This document shows positions 28,501-37,099 of a stretch of 64,000 bases of DNA, in pieces. A program made the translations under genes and the position numbers. Origin of the DNA: Pelagibacterium lacus (GTDB lineage: Bacteria; Pseudomonadota; Alphaproteobacteria; Rhizobiales; Devosiaceae); contig NZ_QQNH01000002.1 of assembly GCF_003345525.1 (NCBI RefSeq), positions 1 through 64,000 of the forward strand, in the 5' to 3' direction. Position 1 is the stretch's first letter, and each line of letters opens with the position of its first letter. The notes under the pieces were generated by a model. The model searched no databases and was not told the DNA's origin. It was given only the letters and a program-made list of their open reading frames with translations.

Positions 28501-29652
28501 ATGGAACTTGCGCCTTCCCGTAGCGTCCGGCGGCAGGATTTGCATCTGCCCTATCCGTTCCGCGCCCCCGAAAACGAGCTGCAAGCCCGGGTTTGCGAGG
28601 CCTTTGCCTTCGCCCTCGAAATCGAGGGGGTGGGGGTGGACGACGAGTTCTTCGACCTGGGCGGCGATTCGCTCAGCGCCGAGGGCGTGGCCATGGCGGT
28701 ATCCTCCAGGACCGGGCACGACATCCGGGTGTCGTGGCTGGCCAATTTCGGCACCCCGGCCGGGATCGCCCGCAAGCTGTCGGAAGCCGCGCCCGTGCTG
28801 GATGAGGCACCGGGCACGCCGGCTCCGGTCTTTGCCGTCCATGGGCGAATGGGCTTCATGCTGCCCCAGGCCGAAACGCTTGATCGGCTCGCGCCCGGGC
28901 AGCAGCTCCACATGTTCGAATTGCCCGGCCTGCGCGGCGGGGACGACGCGCCCCCGACCGTCGAGGCTATCGCCGAGCACTATCTCGACGAATTGACCGC
29001 GCTCTATCCCGAGGGTCCGGTGCATCTGGCCGGCTTTTGCGCCGGCAGCATCATCGCGCTCGAAATGGCGGTCCGCCTGCGCGAGAGGGGGCGCGCGGTC
29101 GAAAATTTCCTGCTCGGCGATCCCTTCGTGCCGGGCACGACGATCAAGAATATGGGCCTCACCCCCGAAGGCGCCTTCTGGTCGCCATCCTCGGGCCTCT
29201 GGCCGCGGCTGCAATGGCGGTTGCGGGCGCTGGGGCTGAGCGCCGCGCTCGGCCGCTGGACCGATGGGGCCGGGGACCGCGACTTCGCCGACGAGAAGCT
29301 GCGCCGGCTCTATGAGAGGTTCTTCCGGCTGTCGCTGGGGTTGGGGAAGATGCGGACGGCGCTGGGCGACCGCCGCATCGGCCAGCGCCATGTCAAGCTC
29401 TCCACCCCCGCCCAGGCGCGGCTCCTGGCCGCCTATCGCTGGCATCGGCCGCGCCCCTATGAGGGGGCGGTGACCGTGGTCATGTCGCCGGGGCGGCGGC
29501 GGCTCGTGCCGGTGTTCGAGCATCTCTTGCCCAATGCGGAAATCCTGTCCTCGGACATCGGGCATGGGGATGCGGTATCCATCGCCGCCGGGTTGATCGG
29601 CCAGCGCTCCGCCGCTGCCGTCCCGGCGCATCAGGGGAGCGAGGCGTCATGA
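28501..29652 (+). CDS. Carrier protein-thioesterase (PCP-TE) didomain protein
   Basis: A 383-residue NRPS-like protein. A carrier domain (about 22-95) has the phosphopantetheine site FFDLGGDSLS (Ser57). A thioesterase/alpha-beta hydrolase domain (about 105-375) follows. Its nucleophile elbow reads LAGFCAGS, with Cys180 where most type I thioesterases have Ser; LLGDPFVPG may supply the acid and DIGHGDA the His. ATG 28501 has GGAG nine bases upstream. The stop overlaps the next gene (ATGA), an adenylation enzyme that presumably loads the carrier. No condensation domain is present, so the product is probably a single activated acid or amino acid transferred to an acceptor. Confidence 0.85.
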   Translation: MELAPSRSVRRQDLHLPYPFRAPENELQARVCEAFAFALEIEGVGVDDEFFDLGGDSLSAEGVAMAVSSRTGHDIRVSWLANFGTPAGIARKLSEAAPVLDEAPGTPAPVFAVHGRMGFMLPQAETLDRLAPGQQLHMFELPGLRGGDDAPPTVEAIAEHYLDELTALYPEGPVHLAGFCAGSIIALEMAVRLRERGRAVENFLLGDPFVPGTTIKNMGLTPEGAFWSPSSGLWPRLQWRLRALGLSAALGRWTDGAGDRDFADEKLRRLYERFFRLSLGLGKMRTALGDRRIGQRHVKLSTPAQARLLAAYRWHRPRPYEGAVTVVMSPGRRRLVPVFEHLLPNAEILSSDIGHGDAVSIAAGLIGQRSAAAVPAHQGSEAS

Positions 29653-31109
29653 GCATGGGGCGCGATTTCGTCGAGACCGTGGCGCGCTATGGCGAGCGTC
29701 CCGCCATGATCTCGGGCGAGGAGACCGTGAGCTATGCCGGCATGATCGCCCAGGCCGATCACGTGGCCGCCCATTTGCGGAGCCTGGGCATAGGGGCGGG
29801 GGACCGGGTCGGCATTGCGGTACAGAACCCCATCGAGACCATCCTCGCCATCCTCGCCTGCTGGCGGCTCGATGCGACGGCCGCCATCATCGATTTCCGC
29901 GTGCCCCCGCCCCAGCGGGCGCGGCTGGCGCGCGATTTCGTCTTCGCCGCCATGCTGGAAAGCCGGGCGCTGGTCGCCGATCCCGATTATCCCTCGGTGC
30001 TGTTCCAGCGCGACTGGCGCTTCGCCTCGACGGGTGGCGGTCCCGAGGGGCCGGCCACCTGTGCGCATCCGGCCTTCATCGCCTTCACCTCGGGCACCAC
30101 CGGCGATCCCAAGGCCTATACCCAGCCGCATTCGGTTCTCATCAGCCGGCATCGCGACCTGGCCCGACCCGCCGACCGCGTCGCGCCGCGCTATATGACG
30201 CCCCTGTCGCTGTCGTTCATCTCGGTGCGCAGCTATGCGCTTTCGGTGCTGCTCGAGGGCGGGCTGGTGCAGTTCGCCCCGCCGGTGTTCACGCCCTCCG
30301 AGCTCATCGAGGACCTCCTGGCCTTCGGCGCCACCGCCACCTCGCTGCCGCCGGCCACCATCGCCCAGATGGTGCGGCTGGTCGGCGAGCGCCCCACGGC
30401 GCTGCTGCCCGCCATCACCGACCTGCGCTCGACGGGCGGCCCGGCCCAGCCCGAGACCAAGCTCGCCGCCTATCGCAACCTCTCCCCGGGCTATCGCTTC
30501 AGCTATGCCTCGACCCTCACCGGACGGGTGACCATGCTGGCCGGCAAGGACGTGCTGGCGCGTCCGGAAACCGCCGGGCGGCTGATCGAGGGGGTGCGGG
30601 TCGACATCCTCGACGCCGAGGGGAACCTGCTGCCGCTGGGGCAGCCGGGCACCATCAAGGTCTGGTCGGGCACCGTCGCCCCCCTGGCGCTGCTGCCGGG
30701 CAACCGGCTGGGGGTCGATCCCCAGACCATGGGCCCGGGCTGGGGCATTGCCGGCGATGTGGGTTTCATGGACGGCGAGGGATTCCTCACCATCGTCGAC
30801 CGGCTGGAGGACATGATCGTGCGCGGCGGGGTGAGCGTCGCGCCGCAGGAGCTGGAAAAGATCCTGCGCGGCCATCCCGGCGTCGCCGAGGTGGCGGTGG
30901 TCGGCTTCCCCCATGACGTGCTGGGCCAGGAGATCGCCGCCTTCATCGTCGCCGAGGGCGATCTCGCCCCCGCCGAGATGCGGGCCTATATCACCGCCAA
31001 TATCGCCCCGGAAAAGCGTCCGCGCGAGATCCGCTTCGTGCCGTCGCTGCCCTATAGCGACAATGGCAAGATTCTGCGGCGCAAGCTGGTGGAGATGGTG
31101 CCCTCATAG
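29649..31109 (+). CDS. Stand-alone adenylation (AMP-binding) enzyme
   Basis: A 486-residue ANL-superfamily enzyme that activates a carboxylate as its adenylate and likely loads the adjacent carrier protein. Seen: P-loop FTSGTTGDPKAYTQPH near 150, a YASTLTG block in place of the usual YGxTE, GDVGFMD, the hinge VDRLEDMIVRGGVSV, and the C-terminal catalytic lysine in DNGKILRRK. It lacks CoA-ligase-specific features that I can identify, so whether it uses CoA or only the carrier is open. Coupled by ATGA to the carrier-thioesterase gene. Its 3' end overlaps the convergent transporter gene by six bases. Confidence 0.88.
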   Translation: MSMGRDFVETVARYGERPAMISGEETVSYAGMIAQADHVAAHLRSLGIGAGDRVGIAVQNPIETILAILACWRLDATAAIIDFRVPPPQRARLARDFVFAAMLESRALVADPDYPSVLFQRDWRFASTGGGPEGPATCAHPAFIAFTSGTTGDPKAYTQPHSVLISRHRDLARPADRVAPRYMTPLSLSFISVRSYALSVLLEGGLVQFAPPVFTPSELIEDLLAFGATATSLPPATIAQMVRLVGERPTALLPAITDLRSTGGPAQPETKLAAYRNLSPGYRFSYASTLTGRVTMLAGKDVLARPETAGRLIEGVRVDILDAEGNLLPLGQPGTIKVWSGTVAPLALLPGNRLGVDPQTMGPGWGIAGDVGFMDGEGFLTIVDRLEDMIVRGGVSVAPQELEKILRGHPGVAEVAVVGFPHDVLGQEIAAFIVAEGDLAPAEMRAYITANIAPEKRPREIRFVPSLPYSDNGKILRRKLVEMVPS

Positions 31110-33071
31110 GCCGAGCGCCTGCTTGAGCAAAGGGGCCGGCCAGGCCCGCGAGACCATCAGGTCGAACACCGCATAGACGAACAGCGCCGCCCCCATGGCG
31201 CTGGCCAGCGCGGTGCGCCACGACGCGGCTCCCAGCATAAGCGTGCTGCCCAGGACGAAGACGAACGCCGCCGCGATGTGCCCCACTAGCAGCAGCAGGG
31301 CCGAAGCCGCCCCGGCCAGCAGCGCCAGCCGGACCGAGGCCTTGAGGGCGAATTCGCCCACCGGGGCCCATTCGCCCTCGCCGGTGAGGGCGGCAGCGGT
31401 CGTGCTGGTGCCCCGGTCCCGCCATCGTGCCGCGGCCTGGAGGAAGATGGCCAGCGCCAGCGCGGCGAGAATGCCGGCGCTGATCATGGGGAACATGCGC
31501 GCGTCGAAGGGGAAGGCTCCCGCCGACACGAAGGCCGCCACCGCGAGCGCCAGCAGCAGGCCGGAAAATACCAGGTCGGGCAGGGGGGCGGGCAGTTGGC
31601 GCTGCCGTCCGCGCGTCCGATACCAGGTGACGGCCCTCCGGCCGAAGCCGATGGCCGCCATGGCGAAGAGGGCGAGCACCAGCGGCCGGGTCAGCCAGCC
31701 CCAGCCATGGATCTGGTAGGTGAGGAAGAAATTGCGCTCCAGCATGGGCGCCAGCACGAAGCCCAGCGCGAAGGCCGAGCGCGGCCAGTTGAGCTCCTTC
31801 ATGGCCATGCCCAGCGCGCCCACGCCCCCGAGCATCAGGAGGTCGAGCACGTCCATATTGTTCTGGAAGGCGCCGATGATCATGAACACCACCACCAGCG
31901 GCACGATCAGCCCGGCCGGCACATTGGCCAGCCGGGCCAGCGGCCGGGTGAAGAACAGGCAGATCACCGCCCCCAATATGTTGGCCGCCGCGATGGTGAA
32001 GACCATCGATACGGTGAGCGGGGCGTGCACGCTCAGCATGTCGGGGCCGGGCACCAGCCCGTGGATCATGAAGGCGCCCAGCAGCAGCGCCATGGGCGCC
32101 GAACCGGGCACGCCGAAGGCGAGGGTGGGGATCAGCGCGCCGCCCTCCTTGGCGTTGTTGGCGCTTTCCGGGGCGATGACGCCGCGCACATTGCCCTGTC
32201 CGAAGGGCGGGCCCTCGCCGGGGTTCTGCGCCGCATGACCATAGGATATCCAGTCGATGGCGGCGATCCCCACCCCGGGAATGGCCCCCAATATGGTGCC
32301 GATCCAGCTACAGCGGATCACCAGCCAGAACGAGCCCAGCGTGTCCCTGATGCCCCGCCACATGCCGGCATAGGTGGGCAGCTCGGCCTTTTCCTGGATG
32401 GAGCCCCGGGCCAGCAGGCCGGCCAGCTCGGGCAGGCCGAACAGCCCGAGGAACAGGACGACCAGCGGAATGCCCTCCCAGAGATAGATCTGCCCGAAGG
32501 TCCAGCGATGGATGCCGGCATTGGCGTCTATGCCCACGAAGGCCAGCAGCAGGCCCAGCATGGCCGCCGCGAGACCCTTGAGCGGCTGGCTGCCGGCCAG
32601 CATGCCGACCACCGAGAGCCCGAAGGCGCTCACCGCGAAAAAGTCCGGGGTCTGCATATGCAGCATCAGCGGGCGCATGAAGGGGATGGAGATCGCCAGC
32701 AGCAGCGCCCCGGCCACCCCGCCGATCAGCGAGGCGGAATAGGCGGCGCCGAAGGCCCGGGCCGCCTCGCCCCGGCGCGCCATGGGGTGGCCGTCGACCA
32801 CCGTGGCCACCGCGCCCACCGTGCCCGGAACCCCCAGCAGCACGGCGGGGATGGTGTCCGACGTGGTGGTCACCGACGACATGCCCAAGAGAAGGGCGAA
32901 GGCGGCATAGGGGTCGAGCTGATAGGTGAGCGGCACGAACAGCGCCAGCCCGAAAATCCCCCCGATCCCCGGCACCACCCCCACGATGAGCCCGGTGATC
33001 GTTCCCGTCACCAGCATGAGCAGGCGGAAGGGCTCGGTCATCTCTGCCAGCGCGAGAAGGATGATGTCCAA
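31104..33071 (-). CDS. Fused TctA-TctB tripartite tricarboxylate transporter permease
   Basis: A 655-residue permease in which the large and small TTT subunits are one chain. Residues 1 to about 490 are TctA (GVVPGIGGIFGLALFVP, then GAIPGVGIAAIDWISYG and PESANNAKEGGALIPTLAFG). After a basic linker (YRTRGRQRQLPAPLP) comes a TctB-like four-helix part (PDLVFSGLLLALAVAAFVSA through FDARMFPMISAGILAALALA and FALKASVRLALLAG). The start is TTG 33071 (MDIILLALAEMTEPFRLL), with AGGATAG upstream; an ATG at 33035 would clip the first helix. The TctC-like binder lies 55 bases upstream in the same operon. Confidence 0.85.
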   Translation of the reverse strand: MDIILLALAEMTEPFRLLMLVTGTITGLIVGVVPGIGGIFGLALFVPLTYQLDPYAAFALLLGMSSVTTTSDTIPAVLLGVPGTVGAVATVVDGHPMARRGEAARAFGAAYSASLIGGVAGALLLAISIPFMRPLMLHMQTPDFFAVSAFGLSVVGMLAGSQPLKGLAAAMLGLLLAFVGIDANAGIHRWTFGQIYLWEGIPLVVLFLGLFGLPELAGLLARGSIQEKAELPTYAGMWRGIRDTLGSFWLVIRCSWIGTILGAIPGVGIAAIDWISYGHAAQNPGEGPPFGQGNVRGVIAPESANNAKEGGALIPTLAFGVPGSAPMALLLGAFMIHGLVPGPDMLSVHAPLTVSMVFTIAAANILGAVICLFFTRPLARLANVPAGLIVPLVVVFMIIGAFQNNMDVLDLLMLGGVGALGMAMKELNWPRSAFALGFVLAPMLERNFFLTYQIHGWGWLTRPLVLALFAMAAIGFGRRAVTWYRTRGRQRQLPAPLPDLVFSGLLLALAVAAFVSAGAFPFDARMFPMISAGILAALALAIFLQAAARWRDRGTSTTAAALTGEGEWAPVGEFALKASVRLALLAGAASALLLLVGHIAAAFVFVLGSTLMLGAASWRTALASAMGAALFVYAVFDLMVSRAWPAPLLKQALGL

Positions 33072-33092
33072 GACCGCTATCCTATGGCAAAC

Positions 33093-33122
33093 CGGCCCGC
33101 ATGCCGGAGGGGGTGCGGGCCG
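33093..33122 (-). promoter_or_regulatory. Stem-loop between the TctC-like gene and the fused permease
   Basis: CGGCCCGCA (33093-33101) pairs perfectly with TGCGGGCCG (33114-33122) around a 12-nt loop. It begins five bases past the binding-protein stop codon. Confidence 0.72.
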
Positions 33123-33126
33123 AGCC

Positions 33127-34131
33127 TCATTCGATGAGCTGGCGGGCGAGGGCGAAGATGTCGGGATCGGCGTCGAGCCGCGCGCGCAGGGCCGTTTCGA
33201 GCTCCCCGCCCGGCACGAGGCGCAGCACCACACCGTCGATGATCGCCATGTCGGCGGCATAGGCGGGATCGGCGGCCATGGCCGCCATGGCATCGCGCAG
33301 CACCGCCATGGTTTCCTCGCTGGTCCCCTTGGGCGCGATGAACTGGAAGTTGAACTCGCGGGTGCCTTCGAGCAGCATCACCGCGGCGCGCATATGCGCG
33401 TCCTCGATGAAATCGCGCAGCCGGGGCACATCGGCGTAAGGCGACTCCTCGGGGCCGGCGGCCCGCAGCACCACATTGACGTGCTCGCCCAGCTCGGCGC
33501 GCCGCAAATCCTCCGCCGCCGCAAAGCAGTGTCCGGCGATCTCGCCCCGCAGCAGGGCGAGTTCGAGCTCGGCGATGCCCTCGAAGGCGGTGACGATGCG
33601 GAACTTGGCATCCAGCGCCTTGCGCGCCGCCGAGGCGAAATAATAGCCGGTGCTGGTGCGCCCCGTGGCCCCCAGGATGAAATCGCCCTCCCGGAACGCC
33701 TCGACGGTCTCGATGCCGAGGGACTTGGCAACGATGCACAGGGAATCCGGCGCGGCGGCGAGCGAACCGATCCAGCGCAGGCCGAGGGGGTCGAAATCCC
33801 CGACCGCCGGGTCGAGGGTCGGCGCCACCCACACCGCCGATCCGATGAGGCCGATGGAACTGCCGTCGCTCGGCTCGCTCCCCAGCATCAGTTGGGCCAG
33901 CCGCAGGCTTCCCCCGCCGGGAACGTTCTGGACGATGACTTCGGGATGGCCGGGCAGGTATTGCCCCAGATGCCGCGCCACGATGCGCGCCACCAGATCA
34001 TATTCGCCCCCGGGCGCGTAGCCCACCTTGAGGGTCACCAGCTTCGTATCGAAGGCAGAAACCGAGGTTGGAAGAAACAATGCCAGCCCGACCAGCATGG
34101 CCCGGCCCCAACGCGCAACCCGGTTCTTCAT
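33127..34131 (-). CDS. TctC-like substrate-binding protein of the fused TTT system
   Basis: A 334-residue periplasmic protein with a Sec signal (MKNRVARWGRAMLVGLALFL, cleavage after VSA). YAPGGEYDLVARIVARHLGQ replaces the usual PxGPGGxxD loop, and GATGRTSTGYYFASAARKAL the second ligand loop, so it is a divergent Bug-family binder. IVQNVPGGGSLRLAQLM matches the conserved N-xGGxG segment. ATG 34131 is chosen over an ATG four codons earlier. It pairs with the fused TctA-TctB permease. Ligand unknown, likely a carboxylate. Confidence 0.85.
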   Translation of the reverse strand: MKNRVARWGRAMLVGLALFLPTSVSAFDTKLVTLKVGYAPGGEYDLVARIVARHLGQYLPGHPEVIVQNVPGGGSLRLAQLMLGSEPSDGSSIGLIGSAVWVAPTLDPAVGDFDPLGLRWIGSLAAAPDSLCIVAKSLGIETVEAFREGDFILGATGRTSTGYYFASAARKALDAKFRIVTAFEGIAELELALLRGEIAGHCFAAAEDLRRAELGEHVNVVLRAAGPEESPYADVPRLRDFIEDAHMRAAVMLLEGTREFNFQFIAPKGTSEETMAVLRDAMAAMAADPAYAADMAIIDGVVLRLVPGGELETALRARLDADPDIFALARQLIE

Positions 34132-34348
34132 GGTGCCCCCCAACAGGCCGAACGGAGTAGTCTTCTATTACTCAGAGCAGGGGCCGCATCAACAGTCAAG
34201 CGGTTCCCGATGGGGCGGATGCACTTTGCCGCCCATGGACAAGTTGCTGCTGCTGGCGCAAGATCGGAGCTTGGTTACCTGCCCTCGTTCACCTTGGCGC
34301 CGATGCATTTATGGACTGGTCTCCGCCGCCGCCTCAAGGGGCAGGGTC
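34132..34348. other. Intergenic region between divergent transporter and glycan operons
   Basis: These 217 bases must hold promoters for both divergent operons. I see no convincing sigma-70 boxes, palindrome or RNA gene in it. Confidence 0.4.
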
Positions 34349-35704
34349 ATGAAGCGCGATGAGGCCCGGGCACCGCGCCGGGGCGTCCTGGCGGCGCCCG
34401 CGCGGCTGCTGTCGCGCTTTGCGGGCGGGACGGCGCAGGCCGCCTTGCGCGGCATGTTCAAGCTGGCCGCCGGCAGCCTCCTTGCCCGCCTCCTGGGCAT
34501 CGCCGCCCTGCCGGTGCTGGCGCGCATCTACGGCCCGGAGGATTACGGCGTCCTCTCGGTGTTCTCGGCGCTGATCACCCTGCTGCTGCCGGGGCTGAGC
34601 CTGCGCTACGTGCTGGCCATCCCGCTGCCGCGCGGCGATGCCGCCGCCATCAACCTCGTGGTTCTCTCTGCCCTCCTGATGGCGGTGATGGCGCTCGGCA
34701 GCGGCGTGCTGCTCTGGGCCTTCGCGCCCACCCTGCTCGGGCTCGTCTCCATGCAGGCGCGGGCGCCGTGGTGGTGGCTGATCGTCCTCGGCCTATTGGG
34801 GGCCGGCAGCTATGAGATCCTTACCCTTTGGGCCACGCGCAAGCGCGCCTATGGCCCGGTGGCGCGCACCCTTGTCTGGCAGGCGGTGATCGGCGCGGGC
34901 ACCAAGATCGCGCTGGGCCTCGTCGGGGTGAAGCCGGCGGGCCTGCTGATCGGGCAGGTGGTGACCCAGAGCGGCGGCATCCTTTCGCTGTTCCTGCGCT
35001 TTGCCGCCGATCTGCGTGCTGGGATGCGCTTTGTCCGCCCGAGGCGCCTCCGGGCGGTGGCCCGCCGCTATCGCACCTTTCCCGCCTATCGCTTTCCCGG
35101 CCATCTGTTCCTCGCCTATGGGCGGCAGGCGCCGCTGCTCTTTGTCGCTTTGCATTACGGGCCGGCGGTCACCGGCCAATTCGGCATGGCCCTTTTGGCC
35201 ATAGCGCTGCCGGTCGACTTGCTGGGGCGCAATATGAGCAAGGCCTATTACGCCGAGGCCGCACGCATCGATCCCGCGGATGGCCGAAGCCTTTATCTCC
35301 TCACCCGCGCCGTCCTCTTGCGCATGGCGGCGCTGGGGGTCGTGCCCGCCGCCGTCCTGCTGCTGTTCGGAAGGGAGCTGTTCGGCCTCGTCCTCGGGCC
35401 CGAATGGGGCCTGGCCGGAACGCTCAGTTCGCTCCTCGCCATCCTGATGTTCGCCCAGTTCGCGACGGCGCCCTTCACCCAGACCCTGTCGATCATCGGC
35501 CGGAACCAGCAGTTCCTCGTCTTCAGCATCACGCGCTCTATTGTGGTGACGCTGGTGTTCGTGCTGCCATTTTATTTCGCGCTCCCCGTCGCCGACTTGG
35601 TGCTGGTCTTTTCACTTGCCGCCACGGGGCAAACGATTGTCCAGGGCTGGGCCGTGCTCAATGCCGTGCGCAATCGCGCAAGATCGGCCGGGGAAAGTCT
35701 TTAG
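34349..35704 (+). CDS. Oligosaccharide flippase (Wzx-like, MATE/MVF superfamily)
   Basis: A 451-residue inner-membrane protein with about 12 helices. ARLLGIAALPVLARIYGPED, then YGVLSVFSALITLL, is the standard start of the polysaccharide-biosynthesis flippase family (PF01943/PF13440). GRNMSKAYYAEAARI, and the late GPEWGLAGTLSSLLAILMFA with GRNQQFL, are also typical. It probably flips an undecaprenyl-linked glycan made by the following genes. ATG 34349 follows AGGG. First gene of the flippase-murA2-GT2-GT4 operon. Confidence 0.88.
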   Translation: MKRDEARAPRRGVLAAPARLLSRFAGGTAQAALRGMFKLAAGSLLARLLGIAALPVLARIYGPEDYGVLSVFSALITLLLPGLSLRYVLAIPLPRGDAAAINLVVLSALLMAVMALGSGVLLWAFAPTLLGLVSMQARAPWWWLIVLGLLGAGSYEILTLWATRKRAYGPVARTLVWQAVIGAGTKIALGLVGVKPAGLLIGQVVTQSGGILSLFLRFAADLRAGMRFVRPRRLRAVARRYRTFPAYRFPGHLFLAYGRQAPLLFVALHYGPAVTGQFGMALLAIALPVDLLGRNMSKAYYAEAARIDPADGRSLYLLTRAVLLRMAALGVVPAAVLLLFGRELFGLVLGPEWGLAGTLSSLLAILMFAQFATAPFTQTLSIIGRNQQFLVFSITRSIVVTLVFVLPFYFALPVADLVLVFSLAATGQTIVQGWAVLNAVRNRARSAGESL

Positions 35705-35785
35705 GCCCGCAACTATTCGCCGGGGCGACTATTGCCTGGGGGCGCAATATCTGGAACTCTTGCTTTTCGTGCCGGAGCCCGATCC

Positions 35786-37099
35786 ATGCCAAGCCCGCAG
35801 CCAGTCGACCCCGCCCGCCTTTCGCCCGCTATGGAGGGCGAGGCGCAGCTTCTGGTGGTGGCCCGGAGCCGGCTCGAGGGCAATGTCACCCTGTCCGGGG
35901 CCAAGAACAGCGCCCTGCGCCTCCTCGCCGCCAGCCTCCTGACCTCGGAAACGCTGGAGCTGGCCAATTACCCGGCGCAATTGCTCGATGCCGAGGTGCA
36001 GGCGGGCATGCTGCGCCAGCTCGGCAAGACCGTCACCCTCGCTGCGCCCGACCGGGTGGTGATTACCGAGGACGGCCCGCCGCTTCTGACCACGCTGGAC
36101 TGGCCGGGCCGCTCGATCCGCAACACGCTGCTGGTGCTCGGGGCGCTCACGGCGCGCATGGGGGTCGCCGCCGTGCCGCTGCCGGGGGGCTGCAATCTGA
36201 GCGACCGCAAGTTCGACCTGCACATCCTCGTCCTCGAACGGCTGGGTGCCAGGGTCTGGCAGGAGGGCGGCCTCCTCTGCGCCGAGGCGCCGCGGGGACT
36301 CTCCGGCGCCGATATCCACCTGCCCCTGCGCTCGACCGGCGCCACCGAGAACGCCATCCTGGCCGGGGTGCTGGCGCGGGGCACCACGCGCATCTGGAAC
36401 CCCCATATCCGGCCCGAAATCCTCGATCTGGTGGCGCTGTTGCGCCGCATGGGGGCCCGCATCGCGGTGTTCGGGCAGGAGCATATCGCCATCGAGGGCG
36501 TGGAGGGCCTGCACGGCGCCACCCATCGGGTCATCGCTGACAACATGGAGGCCATCACCTGGCTGGTCGCCGCGGCCATCACCGGCGGCGACGTGGAGAT
36601 CTTCGATTTCCCCTCAGGCGATCTCGAAGTGGTCCTCGCCCATCTGCGCGCCGCCGGCGCCAGCCTCTACCAGGGCGAGCGCTCAGTCATCGTGCGCGGA
36701 AAATTCTGCTATCCGCTGGAAATCAGCACCGGGCCGCATCCGGGCATCAATTCCGACGTGCAGCCCATCCTCGCCGCCTGGGCGGCGCAGGCGCGCGGGG
36801 AATCGCGCATCGTCGATCTGCGCTTTCCCGGCCGCTACGGCTATGTGCGGGAAATGGCCCGCATGGGCTTGCGCCACGAGGTGCGGGGGGACATGCTGGT
36901 CATCGAGGGCAGGGGCGGGGGGCTGCACGGCGCCGAGGTGCGCGCCGTCGATTTGAGGGCCGGCGCGGCACTGGCCCTGTGCGGCTTGGCGGCGGAGGGG
37001 GAAACCGTGATTTCGGATGCGTGGCAGATCGCCCGCGGCTATGAGGATTTCGGCGGCAAGCTCGAGGCGCTGGGCGCCCGGATTCGCCATGAGGGCTGA
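35786..37099 (+). CDS. MurA-like UDP-GlcNAc enolpyruvyl transferase in a glycan operon
   Basis: A 437-residue EPSP-synthase-fold enzyme that transfers enolpyruvate from PEP to a UDP-sugar. Counterparts of the E. coli MurA active site are present: K40-N41 (SGAKNSALRLLAA), R112 (SIRNT), catalytic C136 and R141 (LPGGCNLSDRKFDLH), Asp in GINSDVQP, Arg in GRYGYVREM, Asp-Leu in AVDLRAGAAL and Arg in IARGYEDFGG. MurA itself usually reads GARPVDLH, so the SDRKFDLH loop is divergent. ATG 35786 has GGAG eight bases upstream. Being in a flippase/glycosyltransferase operon, it may be a specialised paralogue for glycan decoration rather than the housekeeping MurA. Confidence 0.87.
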   Translation: MPSPQPVDPARLSPAMEGEAQLLVVARSRLEGNVTLSGAKNSALRLLAASLLTSETLELANYPAQLLDAEVQAGMLRQLGKTVTLAAPDRVVITEDGPPLLTTLDWPGRSIRNTLLVLGALTARMGVAAVPLPGGCNLSDRKFDLHILVLERLGARVWQEGGLLCAEAPRGLSGADIHLPLRSTGATENAILAGVLARGTTRIWNPHIRPEILDLVALLRRMGARIAVFGQEHIAIEGVEGLHGATHRVIADNMEAITWLVAAAITGGDVEIFDFPSGDLEVVLAHLRAAGASLYQGERSVIVRGKFCYPLEISTGPHPGINSDVQPILAAWAAQARGESRIVDLRFPGRYGYVREMARMGLRHEVRGDMLVIEGRGGGLHGAEVRAVDLRAGAALALCGLAAEGETVISDAWQIARGYEDFGGKLEALGARIRHEG

